64,000 nt of DNA from Lachnoanaerobaculum sp. OBRC5-5 (GTDB taxonomy: Bacteria > Bacillota > Clostridia > Lachnospirales > Lachnospiraceae). Positions 1-11,000 of this stretch are shown piece by piece; the stretch's first letter is position 1; each line of letters opens with the position of its first letter. Location: assembly GCF_000296385.1 (NCBI RefSeq), contig NZ_JH815185.1, positions 2,159,281 through 2,223,280 on the forward strand, in the 5' to 3' direction. Both the position numbers and the translations under genes were made by a program. The notes beneath the pieces were generated by a model, which was not told the DNA's origin, did not search any database, and was given only the letters and a program-made list of their open reading frames with translations.

Positions 1-1
1 T

Positions 2-868
2 GATATGGGTGAAATTCACACTTGCAACCTTATTTCTCTTAATCTGGCCGAACTTACCTCTGATGAGATTGAAAAGCATGTCGCCCTTGCAATAAGAGCT
101 TTGGACAATACTATAGATTTGACGGTTACTCCTTTAAAAGAATCCAATAAGCATAACTTACTTTACAGAACAGTAGGTGTCGGTGCAATGGGACTTGCCG
201 ACTTCTTGGCAAGAGAATATATGATTTATGAAGACTCTATAAATGAAATAAATGAGCTGTTTGAAAGAATAGCGCTTTATTCTGTAAAGTCTTCCGCATT
301 GCTGGCAAAGGAAAGAGGAGCTTACAAGGCCTTTAAGGGTTCTAAATGGGATCAGGGTATATTCTTCGGCAAGAAAATAGAATGGTATGGAGCAAATTCA
401 AAATTCAAAGATGAATGGAATGAGGCTTTTTATCTGGTTGAGGCTAACGGTCTCAGAAACGGTGAGCTTACAGCAATAGCGCCTAATACTTCCACATCTT
501 TGTTAATGGGATCGACCGCATCTGTAACTCCGACATTCTCAAGATTTTATATTGAAAAGAATCAAAGAGGAGCAATACCCAGAACGGTTAAGCATTTGAA
601 GGACAGAGCATGGTTCTATCCCGAGTTTAAAAATGTAAACCCTATCAGCTATGTAAAGATAATGGCAAAGATAGGTTCATGGATAACGCAGGGTGTATCT
701 ATGGAAATGGTCTTTGACTTAAACAAAAATATTAAAGCAAAAGATATTTATGACACTTTAATGACTGCCTGGGAAGAAGGCTGTAAGAGTGTTTATTATA
801 TAAGAACAATTCAAAAGAATACGAATACTATTTCAGATAAAGAGGAGTGCGAAAGCTGTAGTGGATAG
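2..868 (+). CDS. nrdA: Ribonucleoside-diphosphate reductase alpha subunit, class Ia type (5' truncated by window edge)
   Basis: Large catalytic subunit of ribonucleotide reductase, which reduces ribonucleoside diphosphates to deoxy forms. Only the C-terminal 288 residues are inside the window; the frame is open to the left edge, so the ATG at 5 is internal. Visible landmarks are HTCNL near the start (the cysteine probably matches the second redox cysteine of the active site), NTSTSLLMGSTASVTPTFSR (phosphate-binding region), the YY pair in SVYYIRT (radical-transfer tyrosines) and a C-terminal CESC pair that would re-reduce the active site. The last 8 bases overlap nrdB, indicating translational coupling. 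The upstream promoter and N-terminal ATP-cone are outside the window. Confidence 0.93.
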   Translation, partial: DMGEIHTCNLISLNLAELTSDEIEKHVALAIRALDNTIDLTVTPLKESNKHNLLYRTVGVGAMGLADFLAREYMIYEDSINEINELFERIALYSVKSSALLAKERGAYKAFKGSKWDQGIFFGKKIEWYGANSKFKDEWNEAFYLVEANGLRNGELTAIAPNTSTSLLMGSTASVTPTFSRFYIEKNQRGAIPRTVKHLKDRAWFYPEFKNVNPISYVKIMAKIGSWITQGVSMEMVFDLNKNIKAKDIYDTLMTAWEEGCKSVYYIRTIQKNTNTISDKEECESCSG

Positions 869-1895
869 AAAGAAATTATTTAATCCGGCAGGTGATGATA
901 CATTAAGTGCAAGGAAAATTATAAAGGGTAATTCAACAAATCTTTTTAACCTGAATAATGTCAGATTTCAGTGGGCCAATCATCTTTACAGAACTATGAT
1001 GGCAAATTTCTGGATACCGGAAAAGGTTGATTTAACCAAGGATAAAAATGACTATGAAAATTTGACTTTACCTGAGAGGGAGGCATATGACGGAATACTT
1101 TCATTTTTGATCTTCCTTGACAGTATACAAACCAATAATATTCCTAATATTTCAGACCATGTAACAGCACCTGAGGTGAATTTATTGCTGGCTATACAGA
1201 CTTTCCAGGAGTCCATTCACTCTCAATCTTATCAGTATATAATTGAGTCCATACTTCCAAAGCAGAGCAGAGATCTGATCTATGACAAATGGAGAGATGA
1301 TAAGATATTATTTGAAAGAAACAGTTTTATTGCAAAGATCTATCAGGATTTTATAGATAATCAATCCGATGAGAACTTTGCCAAAGTAATAATAGCAAAC
1401 TACTTGCTTGAGTCACTGTATTTCTATAACGGTTTTAACTTCTTCTATCTTCTTGCAAGCAGAAATAAGATGGTAGGTACCTCTGATATTATAAGACTTA
1501 TAAACAGAGATGAGCTCTCACATGTTGTTTTATTTAGAAGTATTGTTAAGGAAATAAAGAATGATTATCCTGAGTTTTTCTCAGCGGAAACGATCTATTC
1601 CATGTTTAATACCGCCGTTGAGCAGGAAATCAACTGGACAGAGCATATAATAGGAAATCGTGTACTTGGTATAACTTCTCAGACAACTGAGGGTTATACA
1701 AAATGGCTGGCTAATGAAAGATTAAAGTCTTTAGGCCTCGAGCCTTTGTATTCAGGTTTTACCAAAAATCCTTATAAGCATTTGGAAAGATTTGCCGACA
1801 CCGAGGGAGAAGGCAATGTTAAGTCCAATTTCTTTGAAGGTACCGTTACAAGTTACAATATGAGTTCTTCCATTGACGGATGGGAAGATTTCTAA
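861..1895 (+). CDS. nrdB: Ribonucleoside-diphosphate reductase beta subunit (di-iron tyrosyl radical)
   Basis: Small radical-generating subunit, 344 aa, that pairs with NrdA. Ligands of the dinuclear metal centre are visible in order: Asp in FLDSIQ (about residue 90), Glu and His in QESIHSQSY, Glu in LESLYFYNGF, and Glu/His in DELSHVV. The Tyr of HSQSY is at the radical position, so this looks like a class Ia radical protein rather than a Tyr-less type. The start is GTG at 861, overlapping the nrdA stop, with AGGAG at 843-847. This enzyme class needs oxygen or an oxidant to assemble its cofactor, which is notable in an apparent anaerobe. A terminator follows directly. Confidence 0.95.
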   Translation: MDRKKLFNPAGDDTLSARKIIKGNSTNLFNLNNVRFQWANHLYRTMMANFWIPEKVDLTKDKNDYENLTLPEREAYDGILSFLIFLDSIQTNNIPNISDHVTAPEVNLLLAIQTFQESIHSQSYQYIIESILPKQSRDLIYDKWRDDKILFERNSFIAKIYQDFIDNQSDENFAKVIIANYLLESLYFYNGFNFFYLLASRNKMVGTSDIIRLINRDELSHVVLFRSIVKEIKNDYPEFFSAETIYSMFNTAVEQEINWTEHIIGNRVLGITSQTTEGYTKWLANERLKSLGLEPLYSGFTKNPYKHLERFADTEGEGNVKSNFFEGTVTSYNMSSSIDGWEDF

Positions 1896-1908
1896 ATAAT
1901 ACTATATT

Positions 1909-1954
1909 GTCTGTTACTTTACGATTTTTAAATTACAAAGTGACAGACTTTTTT
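1909..1954 (+). terminator. Rho-independent terminator of nrdAB
   Basis: A 12-bp stem (GTCTGTTACTTT at 1909-1920 with AAAGTGACAGAC at 1937-1948, one G-U pair) is followed by six T residues. It lies 13 bases after the nrdB stop. Confidence 0.85.
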
Positions 1955-2020
1955 ATTATCATCTTTTCAAATCCCATATTTACTTCACCGTTTCAATTCT
2001 TTATAGATTCGATTTACATA

Positions 2021-2047
2021 AAAAAAGCCCCCGACTTAAAGTCGGGG
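2021..2047 (-). terminator. Rho-independent terminator of the first giant MucBP gene
   Basis: An 8-bp GC-rich stem (2029-2036 with 2040-2047) and, on the minus strand, a run of Ts encoded by the A-run at 2021-2026. It lies just after the stop of the minus-strand gene. Confidence 0.85.
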
Positions 2048-2056
2048 ACCGAAAAA

Positions 2057-5000
2057 TTATCTTTCTTCTTTTTTCTTGAATGCCAGTGCCATTGCAGCTG
2101 CGATTGAACTCATTAGAATAAATACATATCCTCTTACGTCCTTTCTGTCCTCTGTCTTCGGTACTGCAAGCGCCACTCTTGTACTGCTTGGTACAGGTGT
2201 CACTTTCTGTGGCTGTGGATTCTTGCTAGGTGTTGGGGTATCTATCAAGATCACAGGCTCTTCTATTGCATTCTTTGATGTTACTTTGTTGTCTACACTT
2301 ACCTGTCCCGGTCTTACACTTGTGTTGCCGCTTCCTGAACTTCCACTTCCTCCTCTGCTTGTGTTTGAGCTTGTCGCTATTGACGGGGTCGCTAAAGGTC
2401 TTGTAGGTCTGATTACTACATCCTCATCTCTTCCCGGTATAGTGATCTGGCTTGGGGTTGCCACTCTTATCGGAGTGGTAGGTGTTGTCGGTGTACTTGG
2501 ATTTACCGGTGTTACAGGGTTTATCGGATTTATCGGGTTAATCGGATTTATCGGGCTTGGGTTTATAGGAGTTACAGGGGTTACAGGTCCCGGTATTACT
2601 ACCACGCTTGGGTCCTTCTTATAGATGTATGTTACTTCTATTCTTCCTGAACTGAATACTCCTGTCTCTGCTCCCTGTACAAGGTATAAACTATATCCGT
2701 TTATTGCCTTTGCCGCTGTTGCGTATGGCAAGCCGAGGCTTCTTGTTCCGTCAAGTATTTCATCACTTTCTATCGGTATTCCTGCAGTATTTACGTAATG
2801 GGCGATTACATCTCCTGCATCTCTTCTTCTGTATACATATGTTACAGTCTGGCTACCGCTTGTAAATGTTCCTGTTGCGTTACTTGGTACACTTATCAGA
2901 TCGTAATTGTCAAATACCTTTGAACTTGTTGTATAGTTCTCTCCAAGTTTCTCTGTTCCGTCAAGTACCTCAGGAGTCTCTAAAGGTACATTTCCGTTCT
3001 CATCTATATGCTCTACTACAACATCTCCCGCATCATCACGCTTATAGATATAGTTTACAGTTATCGGATCTACTGTAAATGTTCCGTTTGCGTTACCCGG
3101 TACTACTATAAGTGTGTAATTAGGTATAACCTTAGGGGTTGTTGTGTATGGCAAGCCTACATTATCTGTTCCTGTTATTGTATCAGGTGTCTCAATTCTG
3201 TTTCCATGATTGTCCAGATAATTTATTGTTACTCCGCCTGAGCGCTTTCTCTTATATAGATATGTTACAGTTTGGCTTCCGCTTACATATGTTCCTGTTG
3301 CGTTACCCGGTACTGTATCTATCTCATAGTCTGAGTATGTCTCAGGGGTTGTTGTATACGGTAATCCCAGCTTTCTGCTTCCGTCAAGTACTGTCGGTGT
3401 GCTTAAGTCGCTGTTATCATATACTGATTTGTGGTATACGGTTACATCTCCCGCATCAGCTCTTCTATATACATAGGTTACTGTCTGTGGTCCCGGTGTA
3501 AATGTTCCTGTTGCGTTAGACGGTACACTCACTAATGTGAAGTTCGGTATTGTCTTTGATGTAGTTGTGTATGGAAGGCCGAGCTTTCCTGTTCCGTTTT
3601 GGGTCTCAGGTATATCTATCTCATTTCCGTCCTCATCTACATAAACGCTTGTCACATCTCCGGCAGGTATTCTTCTATATTCATAGATTACTGTCTGTGG
3701 TGTGTTTGTATATGTTCCGTTCTTATTTGCAGGTTGTGCTACCAACTCATAGTTAGGGATGTTCTTCTCTGTTGTTGTGTAGGCAAGTCCGAGTTTTCCG
3801 GCTCCTCCCATTACATCATCTGTATCCAGAGGTGTTCCTGTTCCCTGTTCTACATATTTTACAGTTATACTCTGAGCATCATTTCTTGTGTAAAGATATG
3901 TTACTTCTGTTGTTCCTGTAGCAGGATATGTTCCTGTATGTCCTGTCGGTGTCGCACTTACTACTGTAAAGTTTGTTACATTTGCAGGACTTGTTGTATA
4001 TGGAAGTCCTGACTTTCCTGCACCACTTAAGTTTTCATCAGGTGATACAGATGTTGTTGTTCCCGCTTCATAGTGATGTACTAATACATTTCCTGCATCA
4101 TTTCTTCTATAGAAATAAGTTACAGTCTGGTTTCCTGTAGTATAGGTTCCGTTCTTATTTGTCGGCTGGGCTACCAATGTAAAGTTCGGAATACTATGCT
4201 CTGTAGTTGTATATGGTAAGCCGAGCTTTCCTGTTCCATTCATTGTGGTATCAGGTACAAGCGGTGTTGTAGTTCCCTCTTCATAGTGGTGTACTACTAC
4301 ATCTCCTGCATTGTTTCTTACATACTCATATGTTACTACTGTTGTTCCTGTATTAGGATATGTTCCTGTATGATCTGTCGGGGTTGTGCTTACTACTGTG
4401 TAGTTTGCTACTGTTGCTGCATTTGTTGTATATGGTAAGCCTGCCTTGCCGGCACCGTTTAATGTCTCATCAGGGGCTACTGATGTTGTTGTGCCTTGCT
4501 CGTAGTGGTGTACCAATACATTTCCTGCATCATTTCTCTTATAGTAATAAGTTACTGTCTGATTACCGGTTGTATATGTTCCGTTCTGATTTGCCGGTGT
4601 GCTCACCAGTGTAAAGTTCGGAATATTTTGATCTGTAGTTGTATATGGAAGTCCGAGCTTTCCTGTACCGTTCATTGTGATATCAGGTACGAGCGGTGTT
4701 GTTGTTCCATCCTCATAGTGATGTACTAATACATTTCCTGCATCGTTTCTCTTGTACTCATATGTTACTACTGTTGTTCCGGTATTTGGATATGTTCCTG
4801 TGTGGTCTGTAGGGGTTGTATTTACTACTGTGTAGTTTGCTACAGTTGCAGGGCTTGTTGTATATGTAAGTCCTGACTTTCCTACTCCACTTAAGTTCTC
4901 ATCAGGTGATACAGGGGTTGTTGTTCCCTGCTCGTAATGGTGAACTATAACATTTCCAACGTCTTTTCTTCTGTACTTATAGGTAACAGTCTGTGGACTG

Positions 5001-8000
5001 TTTCCATGGGTAAGGGTTGTTGCTCCTGTTGCACTTGGGCTTGTTGCACTTGGCGCTCCGCTTACATCTACACTTACAAACTCATAGTTGGCTATATCTG
5101 CCGACTTGTTTGTAAGGTTTTCATTTGTTCCAAGCTTTCCTGCTCCTGAGATGACCTCTGCACTTGGGCCGGCAGCTCCTGCAGGTGTGTAAAGCTCTGT
5201 TGTTGTTCCATCCTCTACGTGATGTACTGTTATATTTGAAGCATCTTTTCTCTTGTAGTAATAGTTTACTACCTGATTGCCTGTCTGATATGTAACTGTA
5301 GTATCTCCGCTTGCTGTCGGTGTGCTTGCACCTGCTGCTCCTGTTACATCTACATTTACAAACTCATAGTTGGCTATATCTGCTTCCTTATTTGTGAGGT
5401 TTTCACTTAAGCCAAGCTTTCCTGTTCCGTCGAAAGTCTGTGCACTTGGTGCTGCCGCTCCTGACGGTTTGTAAAGCTGATTTGTTGTTCCTACCTCATA
5501 GTGATTTACTGTGATATTTCCTGAGTTCTTACGCTTATATACATAAGTTACAGTGATATCATTTCCTGCCGGCGGATAGTTTCCTGTATGATTTGCAGGT
5601 GTTGCACTTACAAGCTCATAGTTTGCAAAAGTATCAGGTGTTGTTGTATATGGTAGACCAAGCTTTCCTGCTCCGTTCTTTGTCTCAGGACTCTTAAGCG
5701 GAGTATTTGTTCCCTGCTCTACATAATTTACTATAACATTTCCTGCATCTTTTCTCTTGTACTTATAGATTACTGTCTGTGCATTGTTTCCATGTGTAAG
5801 GGTTGTTGCTCCTGTGCTGCTTGGGCTTGTTGCACTTGGTGCTCCGCTTACATCTATTCCTACATATTCAAAGTTTGCTATATCAGCCGACTTGTTTGTT
5901 AGGTTTTCATTTGTTCCAAGCTTTCCTGCTCCTGAGATTGTCTCTGCACTTGGTGCAGCCGCTCCTGCAGGTGTGTAAAGCTCTGTTGTTGTTCCGTCCT
6001 CGTAGTGATGTACTGTTATATTTGCCGCATTCTTTCTTCTGTATCTATAGGTTACTGTCTGAGTTCCTGCTCTGTATGTAACTCCTGTAGCTCCTGTAGC
6101 TGTCGGGGTACTTGCTCCCGGTGCCGCAGTTACTTCAACGTTTACAAACTCATAGTTGGCTATATCTGCTTCCTTATTTGTAAGGTTCTCAACAAGTCCA
6201 AGCTTTCCTGTTCCGTCAAAGGTCTGTGCACTTGGTGCAGCCGCTCCCGCCGGTGTGTAAAGCTGTGTACTTCCACCTACCTCATAATGGTTAACTACGA
6301 TATTTCCCGCATTCTTTCTTCTGTACTTATAGATTACTGTCTGTGCTGTATTTCCATGTGTAAGGGTTGTTGCTCCTGTTGCACTTGGAGTTGTTGCACT
6401 TGCAGCTCCGCTTACATCCACTCCTACAAACTCATAGTTGTCTATATCCGCTTCCTTGTTTGTAAGATTCTCTGTAAGTCCCAACTTTCCGCCACCGTTT
6501 ATTGTCTCAGGTCCCGGAGACGTTGCTCCTGCCGGTGTGTAAAGTTCTGTTGTTGTTCCGTCAATGTAGTGATGGACTGTGATATTTGCAGCATCTTTAC
6601 GCTTATATCTGTATGTCACTACCTGATTTCCTGTCTGGTATGTAACGCTTGTATCACCTGTAGCGCTTGGTGTGCTTGCACCGCTTGCTCCTGTTACATC
6701 CACGCTTACATACTCGTAGTTGGCAATATCTGCCGCCTTATTTGTTAAGTTCTCACTTAATCCAAGCTTTCCGCTTCCGTCAAAGTTCTGTGCACTTGGT
6801 GCTGCAGCTCCTGCCGGTGTGTAAAGCTGTGTACTTCCTCCAACCTCATAGTGGTTGACTGTAATATTTCCGGCATTCTTTCTTCTGTAAACATAAGTTA
6901 CAGTGATATCGCTTCCTGCCGGCGGATAGTTTCCTGTATGGTTTGTAGGTGTTGCACTTACAAGCTCATAGTTTGCGAATGTATCAGGTGTTGTTGTATA
7001 TGGTAGACCAAGCTTTCCTGCTCCGTTCATTGTAACAGGACTCTTAAGCGGAGTGTTTGTTCCCTGCTCTACAAAGTTTACTATAACATTTCCTGCATCA
7101 TTTCTCTTGTAGTAATAAGTTACTGTCTGTGTTCCCGGTTGGTATGTACCGTTTTGATTTGTCGGTACTGTTACTACCGTAAAGTTTGGAATTGTCTGTG
7201 TTGTTGTGTTGTATGGCAATCCAAGCTTATTTGTTCCGTTTAATGTTACATCAGGTACAAGCTGTGTTGTTGTTCCCTGCTCATAGTGATGTACTATAAC
7301 GTCTCCCGCATTTTTTCTCTTATAGTAATAAGTTACTGTCTGTGGGCTTGTTCCGTGAGTAAGTGTTGTTGCACCTGTCGATGTCGGTGTTGTCGCACTT
7401 GATGCTCCGGTAACATCTGTACTTACATACTCATAGTTTGCAATATCTGCAGCTTTGTTTGTAAGATTTTGTGTTGTTCCAAGCTTTCCTGCTCCTGAGA
7501 TTGTCTCTGCACTTGGTGCAGCCGCTCCCGCAGGTGTATAAAGCTGTGTACTTCCTCCCACTTCATAGTGGTTTACTGTTATATTTGCAGCATCTTTTCT
7601 CTTGTATCTGTAGGTTACTGTCTGTGGTGCCGTTTGATATGTAACTGTTGTTTCACCTGTAGCTGTCGGCGATGTCGCTGAAGGTGCTCCTGTTACTTCC
7701 GTGCTTACATACTCGAAGTTGGCGATGTCTGCTTCTTTGTTTGTAAGATTCTCTGTCAGTCCCAGTTTTTCCGTTCCTACATAAGTTTCTGCACTTGGTG
7801 CTGCCGCTCCTGAAGGTGTATATAGCTGTGTACTTCCACCTACTTCAAAGTGGTTTACAGTTATATTTCCTGCAGTTTTTCTCTTGTACTTTAATACTAC
7901 GACATTCTGTCCCGGATTTAATGTTCCTGTCAAAGGTCTGCCGTTTGTAAGATCAGGCTCCGCATACTCATAATTAGCCACACCTGTAAGTGTTGTAGGC

Positions 8001-11000
8001 GGTGTTACCGTATATGGATCTCTAAAGCCGTGAACGCTGTCAGTATCGGCCACATTTCCGCTTCCGGTATCAAGCGGTATCGGATTTCCTGCCATATCTA
8101 CATATTTTACTTTCAATGTAGAATTACTTGCCACAAGCGCAGCATTTGCTGTTTTCTTATCATCACTTGGTGTAAGTGTAACGCTTGTTTCAAATACAGG
8201 ATTGCTTCCCTGAGTTCCGTTAGCAAAGTCATTTCCTATTATAAGTGATGTAGAGTTAACACGGTTTGGACTTAGGGTATCTCCAATTCCCGGTGTTATC
8301 ACTACTTTGTATGTTCCCGCTTTTGAGATGTTGTCAAAAGCGTAATCTCCGTTTGCATTGGCTGTGGTAGTCATCGGATTACCTGATTCATCAAGAACCG
8401 GATTACCGCTTGCATCATAAAGACTTACCGTTCTGCCTGCTGCAGGTACGTCATCATCAGTTGTAAGATATGTACCGTTTCCGCTTCCGCCTGCCGGTGG
8501 AACATCATAGTAGATCTTACCGCTGATCTTATACTTCTTCGGTACTACAACGTTGCTGAGTGCCTCAAATGCACCTGTATAGCTGTCTCCGGCAAATCCT
8601 GCAAAGGTATTTACCGCTTTGTTTGTGGTATCAAGAGGAGTGGTATCAGGCATCTTTGCTCTGAATGTGATATCATCCGCTGCACCGCTTGCCAGTGTAT
8701 ATCCCGGCTTCATCTTAAGTCTGAACATAGTAACCGCTGACCAGTCTGAAACCGATGAAGTCCATGTAGCGCCCGCATAGTTGGCAGCTATATTTCCTTC
8801 TGTAACAGGGGTTGTACTGTATTCATATGTATAGTTCGGATTAGGATCAAGTGGACCTGTAAGTCCAAGTCTGTATGTTGAACCTCTGCTAGCATAGTTA
8901 CCCTGCTGATCAGGTGCAATTGCCTTATCACCCACATGTGGCAGGATATCAAAGAATGTAAATCCGCTAACTCCTGTTATAGAGTTATTGAAGATGTTGA
9001 GCTTATAGTCTACTATCTGCTCACTGTCAGGTGTTGTAAGCGATGAATATTGAGCAACATCCGAATCCGCTCTCTTTGATCTCTTTGTAAGAATCAACTC
9101 AAGCGGCGGTGAGTAAAGATATGTAGCCTTCTTGCTACTGAACTTCTCTGTAGTATTTCCGTCATTATCAAGGTCAAGTACATCTTCGTACTTACCGAGT
9201 ACTTCATTAGAAGTAGCTTCTTCATTATTGTCCCATGACAAATATGTATCGATAGTATTCTGACCGCCTGCCATATTTCTTGTAGTCTTAAATCTTGGGC
9301 TGAAATATACATACTTATAACGGTCATTTCCCTCAGGAATATTTAAATCCGGAAGATCCCAGATATAGGCTGTCTTTCCTGTGTTCTTGAAGTTATACTC
9401 AACTCTGTAGTTACTCATAACAGCCGGTGTAAGTTCAGGATTCTGTCCTATACTTGTCTGTATACTCTTAAACTCAAGTGCCGGATCTGCAAGTAAGAAG
9501 AACTTAGGATTTTTTATTTTTCTGCCACCGGGCGGTAAAAAGTAATGGAATCTTATATTGTCGGTCATACTGAACTCTTCGTTCAGATACTTTGTTCCAA
9601 GATTCTGATTCTGTGTATCATGCTCATACTCTGCCGCAAAAGCCTTTGTCCATGTAACATAGTCACTTCCGGTACCTGTCCATGTTCTTCCGGCACCGTT
9701 ATCTCCGTTTACTGTTGCAGTATTTCTTGTCTGAATATTACTGCTTGCATTATTCGGTTTTGACGCCAACTGCGCTTTTGCAGTATTATATGCATTTTCT
9801 TCAAAACGGAATCTGTATCTTATATCCACTACTCTTCCTGTAGGAGCCTGAATCTCTATAGGATTTGTAAACCTAAGCTCTATTTTCTTGTAGAATTTAG
9901 GAGTCGGAAGTCTTACCTCATCTGCATTACTTGTAATTTGAACATTTGTAGCAATTACTTCCTCACTGCCGTCATCCTTTACACCTACAAGCTTGTTGTT
10001 TGAAAGAGCTGCAAGCTGTGTATTGTCAAGCGCAGGTATGGTCTGTATAGTTCCTGAGGCATCTACAACTTTACCTGTAGGATTAAGGACTCTTATCTGA
10101 TATCCCACAAGCTCCATATCTGTAACCGGTGTATCAACTACAGAACTTACTCTTGTATGGTATGTTCCCATAGTAGGGTATTCTTCAGGATTACCTACGT
10201 ACCAGTTCCAGTTAAAGCCCATGTTATAAACATGCTCTGTCTTATCTCTGTCTGTAAAAGTAAATCTCCATGGACTGGCGCTTTTACTCATATATAATCC
10301 TCTATCAGTTGCCGGAACCCTAGGGAAGGACCAGTATCTTACAGAGCTCTTTGACTTCTCAAGAGAAGCCGTATCCAATGAACCGTCATCATTTACATAC
10401 TGCCATGTAATAGGGAATTCCACTGTTACAGGAGACGCCTGTGTACCTACCGTCTGATTATTATATCTGATATTGAAACCTTCATTGGTATAGTTTAAGT
10501 TACTTTGAAACTCTACATCCTTACTTATAGTATGGTCTGCAGCATTATATGTCCAGCTGCTGTTTCTTGTATCAGTAGTATCAAAGTTTTCATTTGCAGG
10601 AAGCTGTACGGTAACTCTTGTCTTTCTTCTGTCACCACCTACAATCTTTGTCTCTGTACCGTGGTATGTACCTGCTGCCGGCCAGTTTGTTCTTCTTGTA
10701 TTGAACGGAACATATGTAGCCAAATCGTTTGCCAGAGTTGTATTGTTTTGTAAACTGCTTGTACCCTGTGCATAGTAGTAATCTCTTCTGATATTATTGT
10801 TTTCATCTGTATATCCTACCGGATATGTCTTTGCAGAAAAGGTACTGTTGTTACTCTCAAGCAAAGTATCATTTGCATCATATACCTGGTATGGAATCAC
10901 ATAGGTCTCATCATTTGCCAATGAGCGATCCTTTATTGTTCCCTTAAAAGGTACTGTCTGAGTGGTACCCCCTCCAAGGCTTATAAATTTAAGTTTAACC

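Noticed and set aside
1880-2107. 75-aa plus-strand ORF after nrdB
   Set aside because: It covers two terminator hairpins and the end of the opposite adhesin gene; no ribosome-binding site.
2076-2624. 182-aa plus-strand ORF opposite the adhesin tail
   Set aside because: It is the antisense of the Pro-rich repeat; the product is a repetitive Gly/Val/Thr chain with no start signal.
6005-6748. 247-aa plus-strand ORF opposite the MucBP array
   Set aside because: Antisense of near-identical repeats; the Cys-rich product follows the repeat period and only reflects codon use on the other strand.
2489-8125. CRISPR-like or tandem noncoding repeats
   Set aside because: The periodicity is about 210-280 bp and keeps the coding frame of MucBP domains; there are no short repeats with unique spacers.
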